A stretch of 16,594 nt of DNA, taken from positions 1-16,594 of the forward strand of contig JALTEL010000625.1 of the NCBI GenBank assembly GCA_027073945.1. The letters are read 5' to 3'. Under the pieces are notes generated by a model. The model saw only the letters and a list, made by a program, of their open reading frames with translations. It was not told the origin of the DNA and did no database searches. Each line of letters begins with the position of its first letter. Position 1 is the first letter of the stretch. The position numbers and the translations under genes were made by a program. Positions 1 to 6,208 of the stretch are shown in pieces. The DNA comes from Caldifarciminota bacterium (lineage in GTDB: Bacteria; WOR-3; Hydrothermia; UBA1063; CAJXJZ01).

Positions 1-2
1 GA

Positions 3-3000
3 AAATCCTGGCTTATGAAGAAGCTCTGCAGGTTTATACTCGAAAATGGGTTGAATAACTTCAGGGCAATAACTGATGAAGAACTATTCATTCGGATTTT
101 CAAGATGGACATTGAAGACCTTGAAGATGATGAGATGGCAATGCTCCGCAATCTTGCACGCGCTTCAATGCATGCCCCGGCAGATATCAAAAAAATTGCA
201 AACTTCGAAATGGGTAAGAGCTCTGAGGAAGACATCGCTAGGGACAGAAAGATTCTCGAAAAACTGGAAGAGAAACGACTTGTCATGAAAATCGGTGAGA
301 AATACGCTATATACCACGACAAGTTGAAAGAGTACATCATAAAATACGAACTAGGAGACGAGGAAAGGGTGAGAATTCAAGCGGAGGCGTACATGGACTT
401 CCTGCTAGGAAACTCATCACAGGGGATTCAGGGGCTCATAAAAGAGGGGAGATATCAGGAAACGGATACTGTTGTAAACTTCATAGTCGAAATAACAAAA
501 GAATATCCGCTTATTAGAAAAGAGGCTTTGAAGAAAATTGTGGATGCTTTTCTCAATGAGGCAAGAAGAAGGATCAGGGAAAATGATGGGATGAATGCCT
601 ACAAGAGCATCATAAAAGCTGTGAGAAATCTCAGTTGGATAGAAGATAAGGAGTTTTTTAAAGAGAAAGCTGAGGAAATACTAGGTATGTCTGGAAAAAT
701 GTGGGCCATCGATTCAGAAAAGACCAGCGAAATCTTGAATAAAATCATAGATGTATATGATAGTGAAAACAGTCACGAAGGGATGAAAAATGTTGCATAT
801 ATTTTGCTTAAAAACGGAGATGAAATGCTAAAACAGGAGAACTACGACGCACTTCTAGTCATATACTATTATATTACATTTGATTACCTATATATGCGTT
901 TTTTTGTTGACGAATTATATGCTAAAATAAATGAATGGACCGAACGCACAGAAAAAATTGCTAATGAGGTTCTGAAGGAGATTTTTAATAGCGTGGGAAA
1001 ATTGCTTGAGAAAAATGAAGTTGATTACAGCATAAGATTGTACTCATATATCGGACGGCTACTACCACACATTGAGCATATAGATGAGGATGTGGCGAAA
1101 AGTGGGCAAAACATTTCAAAGAAGCTTTTCGACGCAGCAGAGAAATTGCTTGAAACAGGAGAACATAAGAATGTTAAGAACTCCTTTATTGCCTACGGAA
1201 CTGCGGAGTGGTTATACAAGAAACTTGGAGACATGAAAAAAAGAAAAAACTGCGTGGACAGGATGTTCTATGTTGCAGACCGGCTATTTGCACTCGGGAA
1301 ACCTAATGAAGGAGTACACATTTATAAAAAGACAATTGAATATTTTGGAGATGAGGAGAAAATAGAGTGGGCCGAGAAGATTTTTGGTGTTGCAGAAAGT
1401 CTATCTATGCGATTGCTTGAGGGAGAAAGTGGCTTTCAGTACTATATCTTGAAAATTTACGAGAGCGTTAAATCAGCATACAAAGAAGTTGAAAAAGATG
1501 AGAAAATAAAAAGTTCGGCGGAGAAAATTTTTATTGTTGCAGATATCCTACTCCAGTCATATCAATATGAGACGGGAATAAAGGTTTATAAAATTGCTGC
1601 ACACATATATATGGGGCCAATGGACAGGGAGAAGTTAAAAAACTGTGCAGACAAAATTTTTGAGATTGCCGAGAAATTAGCAGAGGCAAAAGACAATTGG
1701 ATGCACCAATACGCCGCCAGATTGATTTATTCAAATCTCGCAAAGGCATACAAGGAATTCGAAGATGACGAAGGTATTAAAAACTGTGCAGATGGGATTT
1801 TTGGTGTTGCAAAGAAGTCTTTTGAGGCGAAAAGATTCTCGGACGCTGCGAACGACTACGGAAACGCTGCGTTATTATACAGAGAACTAAAGCATAAAGA
1901 GAGGATGAAAGAGTGTGCACAGGGAATTCTTGAGTCAGCAGAAGCATTGCTTGAGGCCGAGATGTACCATGACTTATTTGCAAGATACCTAAATGCTGCA
2001 TGGATATATGAAGAACTCAGGGATGAAGAGAAGGTGAAAGGAGCGCAAAAGATTCTCAGCGCCGCAGAGAAGTTGCTTTTGGCAGGCGAATACCATGCGG
2101 CTCAAGAACTCTGTAGTAGGGCTGCCGAAATATATGTGGAACTAAAAGAAGGAGAAAAGCTGAAGGGTGCGGAGAATATTCTCGGGGTCGCAGAGAGCTT
2201 AATTGAAGCAAAGAAGTACGCTGACGCGGCAGCTGTGTATCTGGCTGCTGCCAATATATACAAAAACTTAGAAACTGAAGAAAAGGGAAGAGGCGCAGAA
2301 AAAATTTTCTATGCTGCAGAAAAATTGGTTGAATATAAAGAATATTACTATGCGGGGAGGCTATATGAGGACATTGCAATAATATACACAGAGCTCGGTG
2401 ACAGCCAAAGGCTAGAAATGTGTGCAGATAGAATTTTCTATACTGCAGAAAAGTCAAGTGAACTCAAAAAATATCGGAGCGCTACGAATTTATATGAAAG
2501 TGCTTCGAAAATTTACGAAGAACTAAGGAATGAAGAGAAAATAAGAAACTGTGACGAAAATATTTTCTATGCTACGAAGAAGTCCGTTGCAGCAAAGGAT
2601 GATTATGATATTTATAACAAAACTTATGAAATCTACGAGAAACTTGGAAACAAAGAACAGCTGGACTTCTATGTGAAAAAAATTTTGGAAGATGCAGAAG
2701 ACCTCGTTAAAGCCAAAAAGTATTATAAGGCTGAAAAGGTCTTCAAAGTTGGTCTTGACATATACAAAAAACATTCAAGAGATGAAAGAATGGAAAGCTG
2801 TATTGAGAGAATTTTTGAGGCTGCTGAGAAGATACCGGACTCGAAGTATAACACAGGGCTTTATCAATTTATTGTGAAAACAACCGAAAAAGCAGAGGGC
2901 AAAGAAAAAATGGATAAATGCGCAGAAAAAATTTTTGAAACAGCTGATGACTTGTTTGGGGCCGAAAAATATCTTTATGCTGTAGAGCTCTATGAAACTG

Positions 3001-3608
3001 CTGCATGCACATATAAGGACCTAGGCGCCGTCTCCAAAATAAAAAACTGTTCCAGAAAAATTCTTGAGTCTGCAGAACTCCTAGGTATGAAGTTGAAAGG
3101 AATCACAAAAGATTACTATGGCAGCTATGGCAGAGAACTAGATGAACCATATGATATTAAAAATGCATATCAGATCGCTGCTAAAGTCTCTAAAGAACTC
3201 GACTGCGAATCTAAAGCAGAGAACGCAAATAGTATTGTGTGGGGCGCAGATAACTTGTTAGAAGCGAAACAATATTACATTGCCAAAGATGTGTATCTCA
3301 TTGCCGCAGAGTTATACAAAGAGGTAGGAAATGAAGAGAAGTTTGCAAGATGTACGACCAAAGTAGAAGATATTGGAAAGGTGCAAACGCAGATAGGAAA
3401 ATACGACACCCAAATATATGAAGATCTAGCAGAGGAATACCTCAGAGGAGAAAAAAAGGATTCTGCAATATACTCCTATGTTACTGTCGGTGATCTAAAA
3501 TTTGCACATTCTGGAGAGTTTAAAGATGCCCTAGAAAACTATATAAAAGCTCTCTCCGTGTCTATGTTCGGCTGCAAGGCTGTAAAGAAGAATGAAGAAA
3601 ATATCTAA
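3..3608 (+). CDS. Large helical-repeat (TPR-like) protein with N-terminal winged-helix-like region, 5'-truncated by window edge
   Basis: The reading frame is open to the left edge. The first ATG, at 15, has no ribosome binding site, and the codons before it carry no stop, so the start lies outside the window and at least 1,200 residues are present. Counting from the ATG at 15, residues of about 40-110 look like a winged helix and end in HDKLKEYI (101-108). That motif resembles the link between a STAND-type NTPase module and its repeat region. The rest is a solenoid of helical repeats about 42 residues long. A typical repeat has an EKIFxAAEKLLEAKxY helix, then AAxIYxELGDEEKIK, often starting with NCA. 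No membrane segment or catalytic motif is visible. By inference this is the sensor or scaffold part of a STAND-like signalling ATPase whose NTPase lies off-window. A plain TPR scaffold is also possible. It converges on the minus-strand operon. Repeat identification is firm; function is unknown. Confidence 0.8.
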   Translation, partial: KSWLMKKLCRFILENGLNNFRAITDEELFIRIFKMDIEDLEDDEMAMLRNLARASMHAPADIKKIANFEMGKSSEEDIARDRKILEKLEEKRLVMKIGEKYAIYHDKLKEYIIKYELGDEERVRIQAEAYMDFLLGNSSQGIQGLIKEGRYQETDTVVNFIVEITKEYPLIRKEALKKIVDAFLNEARRRIRENDGMNAYKSIIKAVRNLSWIEDKEFFKEKAEEILGMSGKMWAIDSEKTSEILNKIIDVYDSENSHEGMKNVAYILLKNGDEMLKQENYDALLVIYYYITFDYLYMRFFVDELYAKINEWTERTEKIANEVLKEIFNSVGKLLEKNEVDYSIRLYSYIGRLLPHIEHIDEDVAKSGQNISKKLFDAAEKLLETGEHKNVKNSFIAYGTAEWLYKKLGDMKKRKNCVDRMFYVADRLFALGKPNEGVHIYKKTIEYFGDEEKIEWAEKIFGVAESLSMRLLEGESGFQYYILKIYESVKSAYKEVEKDEKIKSSAEKIFIVADILLQSYQYETGIKVYKIAAHIYMGPMDREKLKNCADKIFEIAEKLAEAKDNWMHQYAARLIYSNLAKAYKEFEDDEGIKNCADGIFGVAKKSFEAKRFSDAANDYGNAALLYRELKHKERMKECAQGILESAEALLEAEMYHDLFARYLNAAWIYEELRDEEKVKGAQKILSAAEKLLLAGEYHAAQELCSRAAEIYVELKEGEKLKGAENILGVAESLIEAKKYADAAAVYLAAANIYKNLETEEKGRGAEKIFYAAEKLVEYKEYYYAGRLYEDIAIIYTELGDSQRLEMCADRIFYTAEKSSELKKYRSATNLYESASKIYEELRNEEKIRNCDENIFYATKKSVAAKDDYDIYNKTYEIYEKLGNKEQLDFYVKKILEDAEDLVKAKKYYKAEKVFKVGLDIYKKHSRDERMESCIERIFEAAEKIPDSKYNTGLYQFIVKTTEKAEGKEKMDKCAEKIFETADDLFGAEKYLYAVELYETAACTYKDLGAVSKIKNCSRKILESAELLGMKLKGITKDYYGSYGRELDEPYDIKNAYQIAAKVSKELDCESKAENANSIVWGADNLLEAKQYYIAKDVYLIAAELYKEVGNEEKFARCTTKVEDIGKVQTQIGKYDTQIYEDLAEEYLRGEKKDSAIYSYVTVGDLKFAHSGEFKDALENYIKALSVSMFGCKAVKKNEENI

Positions 3609-3630
3609 CTATAGTTGCGGGGTGAAAAAT

Positions 3631-3640
3631 CCTTTTTCTG
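3631..3640 (+). terminator. Candidate U-run terminator of the TPR-like gene
   Basis: A run of five T (3633-3637) lies about 25 nt after the stop codon of the helical-repeat gene. Archaeal RNA polymerase often stops at such U-runs without a hairpin. This is only a positional candidate. Confidence 0.3.
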
Positions 3641-3689
3641 CTACCTTAAGGGAGAGAGAAATATTCGGCAGCAAAACTCTCGTTAATAC

Positions 3690-3764
3690 GTGTGCGGAAG
3701 TTGCCGTCTGAAAATAGTTTGTGAAATTGCGAATCGGGTGCCCAATCTACAAACTGAATCATGA
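3690..3764 (+). pseudogene. Relic of a Cys-rich PIN-protein N-terminus
   Basis: Positions 3690-3733 match the complement of 15377-15420, inside the PIN-domain gene, at 42 of 44 bases. The two differences are third-position changes that leave Ile and Val unchanged. The frame encodes the same Cys cluster (CGSCRLKIVCE) and then diverges to a stop at 3762-3764. A TAA stop lies two codons before the GTG at 3690, so at most 24 residues could be made. Synonymous-only change suggests that it derives from a once-functional paralogue rather than being a fresh copy. It also makes a 44-bp inverted repeat around the whole operon and RNA region. A tiny functional Cys-cluster peptide started at GTG is less likely. 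Confidence 0.6.
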
Positions 3765-3922
3765 TTAGGAAATCACGATTATGGTGTTCATGGTTTCTTT
3801 TGGAGGGCTATAGAACTCTGTTTAAATATCTGCTGTTATGTTTGACGCTTATTGAGCATACAAAGTTCAGGATGGGAAAATAAGTGCATACTGACCGTCC
3901 TGAGCATATGCTTAAAGGTGAA

Positions 3923-3954
3923 CGAGTTTGGGTGGTGAATCCACCCAATACTCG
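3923..3954 (-). repeat. Conserved 3' hairpin, copy 1
   Basis: CGAG and CTCG flank the perfect 8-bp stem TTGGGTGG/CCACCCAA with a 5-nt loop and a 1x2 internal loop. The same architecture is at 4459-4490 with changes only in the loops. It sits in a 65-nt block (3917-3981 against 4453-4517; 58 of 65 identical). Confidence 0.7.
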
Positions 3955-4063
3955 CTCGTGCCCATCACATGTGGCAGAGAGTGATGTTTGCGGAATAAGG
4001 TGGTGCCACCACCTTTGCCGGTTCCTACCCGCTATTTTAGCGGCATCCGCCGAGCAACACTCT

Positions 4064-4161
4064 GTGGAGTGGGCGATACGCACGAAATCCGGCCGCCCGC
4101 ATTGGGAATTCGTGCCAAAAACACACCCCTAAGCTCCTGCCGTAAGCATGTTCCGCCACCC
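4064..4161 (-). repeat. Internal tandem unit A within RNA copy 1
   Basis: It shares a series of islands with 4174-4270 at a spacing of 110-115 nt: GTGGAG, TACGCACGAA, CGTGCCAA, AACACA, GCCGTAAGC and TGTTCCGC (plus-strand spelling). It holds the stems 4080-4086 with 4109-4115 and 4119-4124 with 4148-4153. Confidence 0.65.
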
Positions 4162-4173
4162 ATCCACTCAAGC

Positions 4174-4270
4174 GTGGAGAGAACAGTACGCACGAACTAC
4201 TGCGGCTCCTCACCATTGAGCACTCCGTGCCAAGAACACACTACTTGCCTTGCCGTAAGCGTGTTCCGCT
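4174..4270 (-). repeat. Internal tandem unit B within RNA copy 1
   Basis: Second copy of the roughly 110-nt unit. The islands are the same as in unit A, and the bases between them have drifted. Stems 4190-4196 with 4224-4230 and 4234-4239 with 4261-4266 are kept. Confidence 0.65.
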
Positions 4271-4293
4271 ATTTTCCCCACTACAGACCAGCA

Positions 4294-4351
4294 GGATGGG
4301 CCTGTTTGGTTTGTGTCCAAACCACTGGGTTGTTACGTTTGTAACATAACT
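4294..4351 (-). repeat. Conserved 5' block of RNA copy 1
   Basis: It is 56 of 58 identical to 4823-4880, including 47 consecutive identical bases (4305-4351). It contains two hairpins: TGTTAC/GTAACA with a 4-nt loop, and TGGTTT/AAACCA with a 6-nt loop. Confidence 0.75.
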
Positions 4352-4365
4352 TATATCTGTTGGGC

Positions 4366-4375
4366 CTATTTATAG
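4366..4375 (-). promoter_or_regulatory. TATA-like box of structured RNA copy 1
   Basis: On the minus strand this reads CTATAAATAG with an A-rich flank before it (GAAAA). The same box is at 4895-4904 at exactly the same distance (529 nt offset) from the shared RNA block. The 14 bases between box and block differ at half their positions, while box and block are conserved. That is what a core promoter spacer followed by a transcript should look like. The implied start is about 25 nt downstream. Confidence 0.55.
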
Positions 4376-4441
4376 TTTTCTTGTTACAACTCCGTGCCTT
4401 TAAGTCATCTCATTTAATGTGAAATGCAGATAGAATCCTGT

Positions 4442-4875
4442 AAAAATTAGTGGGTGAACGAGCTTGGGTGGAAAATCCACCCAACACTCGCTCGTGTCCA
4501 TCACAGGTGGGAGAGAGCGGCGTTCTATATAGTACACCTTTCCTCAAATCCACTGCCAAATGGGGCCTATTGCCCGCTATCGAAGATTCCGCTCTGTGGG
4601 AAGATGAATGCAAAAACACGTTATACTCGGCAACGACATTCATGCCCCCAACTCGCTACAAGCCCTCGCCCGTAGTGTGAGTTGAGTCTCACCTAACCAC
4701 TCATTGTGGAGGGTGAAATCACAAATATACGCTAGTCCTCGGCAGCGATATTTATGCCACAGACCTTTGCGAGGCAGTGGGTCAACAGCGCAGGTCTGTC
4801 ACCCGTCCACTACTGCCCATCTGGATGGACCTATTTGGTTTGTGTCCAAACCACTGGGTTGTTACGTTTGTAACA
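4442..4875 (-). ncRNA. Structured noncoding RNA, copy 2 (operon-proximal copy of the tandem pair)
   Basis: It shares its first and last parts with copy 1: 4823-4880 matches 4294-4351 at 56 of 58 bases, and 4453-4517 matches 3917-3981 at 58 of 65. The middle differs. It has its own TATA-like box at 4895-4904, just after the radical SAM gene ends. Stems seen are a 5' hairpin (4860-4875), a second hairpin (4836-4853), an 8-bp stem of 4759-4766 with 4792-4799, a long stem at 4720-4756 (13 pairs and one bulged U), a related hairpin at 4604-4643, and the conserved 3' hairpin 4459-4490. The two middle hairpins share an apical loop beginning GCCGAG (minus strand). Their closing stems change from CGCU/AGCG to CGUU/AACG, a compensatory C-G to U-A change. 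A U-run (AAAAA on plus, 4442-4446) gives a likely 3' end. Function is unknown. Confidence 0.62.
4459..4490 (-). repeat. Conserved 3' hairpin, copy 2
   Basis: Same stem as at 3923-3954: CGAG/CTCG outside TTGGGTGG/CCACCCAA, with apical loop AAAAT (plus strand) in place of TGAAT. The stem bases are unchanged and the differences are in unpaired positions, as expected for a selected structure. The U-run for copy 2 follows on the minus strand. Confidence 0.7.
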
Positions 4876-4880
4876 TAACT
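4823..4880 (-). repeat. Conserved 5' block of RNA copy 2
   Basis: Partner of the block at 4294-4351. The two hairpins are at 4860-4875 and 4836-4853. The abrupt drop in similarity upstream of 4880 agrees with a transcript start near this edge. Confidence 0.75.
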
Positions 4881-4894
4881 CACATCAGTTAAAG

Positions 4895-4904
4895 CTATTT
4901 ATAG
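4895..4904 (-). promoter_or_regulatory. TATA-like box of structured RNA copy 2
   Basis: The minus strand reads CTATAAATAG preceded by ACAAA. It lies 12 nt past the stop codon of the radical SAM gene and about 20-25 nt before the near-identical RNA block, so copy 2 could be transcribed alone as well as by read-through from the operon. Confidence 0.55.
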
Positions 4905-4916
4905 TTTGTCTTTTGG

Positions 4917-5501
4917 CTAAATATCCTCCAAAAAACTGATGTCCTCGGGGAAACCAGTTAAGACCACTGAACCGTCCTCCTTGATTCTTATTTCGCATAT
5001 GTTCTCTGAAGGAACATACCTGTTCATATCTGGATTATTTACAATAATTTGCTGATTGGAAGAAGCTATCCAGTTCATCTCATCGGTGTGTAACTCCTGA
5101 ACATATCTCCCGGATATGATGATGTCTGCCATCTCCCAGACCTCTTTCTGTTCCTTGTTCAACTCATCTTGTGTGAAACCGGTAAAAAGAAAAACAGAGA
5201 GTTCGAGGTCTTTTACCATACTTACCAGTTTTTTAAGTGGGCCCGATTGCAGTAACGGTTCCCCGCCAGAGAATGTAATTCCAGAAATATGATTGGTGTT
5301 CACCGAATCTTTTATAACTTCAATAAGTTCGTATATGGGGGTTTTCTTTCCCGCCCCTAGTTCTTGAAATTCCGGGTTGATACAATTTACACAGTTAAAT
5401 GTGCATCCTTGAAGCCATATAACAAAACGCTTTCCTGGTCCATTTGCAACACTACACGGCAATATTGCGGCAACATCCAGAGTTTCACGGTCCGGCTCCA
5501 T
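4917..5501 (-). CDS. NrdG/activase-like radical SAM protein (4Fe-4S)
   Basis: The product is 194 residues from an ATG 2 nt after the preceding stop, with a GAGGGAG-type ribosome binding site; a TTG two codons earlier is a poorer choice. Near residue 21, GPGKRFVIWLQGC is followed by the CX3CX2C iron-sulfur ligands C33, C37 and C40 (GCTFNCVNCINPE). SGGEP (78-82) is the SAM-binding glycine motif. Length and pattern fit the small activases of anaerobic ribonucleotide reductase (NrdG) and related single-cluster proteins, which use SAM and a reduced 4Fe-4S cluster to make a 5'-deoxyadenosyl radical. No glycyl-radical enzyme is in the window, so the target is unknown. It is the last gene of the operon and sits next to DUF1257 and DUF2997, a grouping I recall from bacteria. 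Radical SAM assignment is firm; the NrdG function itself is not supported. Confidence 0.88.
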   Translation of the reverse strand: MEPDRETLDVAAILPCSVANGPGKRFVIWLQGCTFNCVNCINPEFQELGAGKKTPIYELIEVIKDSVNTNHISGITFSGGEPLLQSGPLKKLVSMVKDLELSVFLFTGFTQDELNKEQKEVWEMADIIISGRYVQELHTDEMNWIASSNQQIIVNNPDMNRYVPSENICEIRIKEDGSVVLTGFPEDISFLEDI

Positions 5502-5503
5502 TT

Positions 5504-6001
5504 TCAATACTCCCTCTTTTGAAGCACAAGTTGTATAGTTTTTCCAACCCTTTTTTCGCTCACTGTATAACCTCGTTTCTTTGCGCTTTCTATTATTTGA
5601 TTTCTTCTCTCTTCTCTTGCCAGTCTGTTCTCTTCCTCAATTCTCTTCCTTTCCTCTTCTTCTTTAATCTTTCTCAGTTTTTCAGAATAGAGTGAGGAGT
5701 AGTGTTCCATAAGTTTATTCTGCCAGGTCTTGTTATATCCTCTACTATCGTAGTCACTGACCACAAATTTATACCCGGACGCGGTCTTCTTAAATCCCAG
5801 ATCATTTGACGCACTACCAACGAACTTTCGGCGTATTACAATGTTTGCGGTGTTATTTCTTAGGGATCCCTCATACCCCTCCAGTTTAACAGCCTCTTTG
5901 TGTATCTCTATCATTTCCTTTGTAAAGCCCATCTCTTCGAGTGCCTGAATCAAACATTCCTCATCCAATATGGGCATAGCTACCTCCATATATGCGCTCA
6001 T
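5504..6001 (-). CDS. DUF1257 (Ycf35-like) family protein
   Basis: The product is 165 residues. The ATG overlaps the preceding stop as ATGA. A later ATG at 5977 has a strong GGAGGT, but the first start (MSAYMEV, then ILDEECLIQALEEMGF) aligns with the usual MSHF-type opening of the family, so I prefer it. Residues 50-105 carry the family core: NIVIRRKFVGSASNDLGF, then a strand pair and a DYDSRG turn. Residues 105-140 are a highly charged helix (KIKEEEERKRIEEEN), and the C-terminal strand ends in IQLVLQKR. The family occurs in cyanobacteria and plastids (Ycf35) and in other bacteria, and its biochemical role is unknown. Placement between DUF2997 and a radical SAM gene matches the company I recall for it. 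Family assignment is by pattern memory and not searched. Confidence 0.75.
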   Translation of the reverse strand: MSAYMEVAMPILDEECLIQALEEMGFTKEMIEIHKEAVKLEGYEGSLRNNTANIVIRRKFVGSASNDLGFKKTASGYKFVVSDYDSRGYNKTWQNKLMEHYSSLYSEKLRKIKEEEERKRIEEENRLAREERRNQIIESAKKRGYTVSEKRVGKTIQLVLQKREY

Positions 6002-6207
6002 TTCCGTCCCCCCACACCTATCCTTTTGCTTATTCTTTTTGAGGCTCTTGCGTAGAACTCGGGTTTTTTCTTTATGTCATTTACAGTTCCCACATCTTCC
6101 ATTAGCTCCTCAACCTCTTTAATACAAGCTTCTCCCGTAAAGCCGTGTGCCTCTACATCTATGCTTCCATCCTCTTTTATCACTATATCTATTTTGTACT
6201 CTTTCAT
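5998..6207 (-). CDS. DUF2997 family small protein
   Basis: The product is 69 residues. The frame could open further upstream (to 6282), but the ATG at 6207 has GGAGGG 5 nt before it and lies 1 nt after the previous stop. It begins with two beta strands (MKEYKIDIVIKEDGSIDVEA), then GFTGEACIKEVEELMEDVG, a helix, then KKPEFYARAS. This is the layout of DUF2997: a short basic/acidic protein with the pattern strand-strand, G-x-C, helix and PEFY. There is one Cys, and no signal peptide or membrane segment. It is translationally coupled to DUF1257 (ATGA overlap). Function is unknown; a small partner subunit of the DUF1257 or radical SAM protein is an inference. Confidence 0.72.
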   Translation of the reverse strand: MKEYKIDIVIKEDGSIDVEAHGFTGEACIKEVEELMEDVGTVNDIKKKPEFYARASKRISKRIGVGGRK

Positions 6208-6208
6208 T

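Larger units (their letters stand above)
3914..4346 (-). ncRNA. Structured noncoding RNA, copy 1 (downstream copy of a tandem pair)
   Basis: I do not recognise the family. A TATA-like box (4366-4375) lies about 25 nt upstream of a block shared with copy 2, which puts the start near 4345-4347 and makes the first element a hairpin (4331-4346, GTTT/AAAC loop). Next come a hairpin at 4307-4324 and two related internal units of about 110 nt. Each unit has two stems: 4119-4124 with 4148-4153, and 4080-4086 with 4109-4115; then 4234-4239 with 4261-4266, and 4190-4196 with 4224-4230. After them come strong hairpins at 4029-4043 (CCGCTA/TAGCGG) and 3997-4015 (AAGGTGGT/ACCACCTT). The 3' domain holds the conserved hairpin 3923-3954. 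Differences between the internal units become G-U pairs only if the minus strand is the RNA. The 3' end is estimated. Short plus-strand frames here do not look protein-like. Confidence 0.6.

Noticed and set aside
3808..4892. Several open frames of 60-118 codons on both strands in the intergenic region, some similar between the two units
   Set aside because: They overlap each other, have poor start contexts, encode Pro/Cys/His-rich low-quality sequence and are disrupted between the two copies. The DNA-level pattern (paired stems, G-U-compatible changes) explains the similarity better than coding.
3900..4910. CRISPR array
   Set aside because: The repeats are long, paired only twice at about 530 nt spacing and imperfect; there are no regular short repeats with unique spacers and no cas genes.
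3900..4910. Insertion sequence or MITE pair
   Set aside because: No terminal inverted repeats at the unit ends, no target-site duplications and no transposase. Direct-repeat layout with conserved promoter-like boxes fits RNA gene duplication better, though an old element cannot be fully excluded.
3900..4910. RNase P RNA, SRP RNA or another standard archaeal RNA
   Set aside because: The hallmark sequences of RNase P RNA (GAGGAAAGTCC-type) and the SRP Alu/S-domain motifs were looked for on both strands and not seen, and two diverged tandem copies would be unusual.
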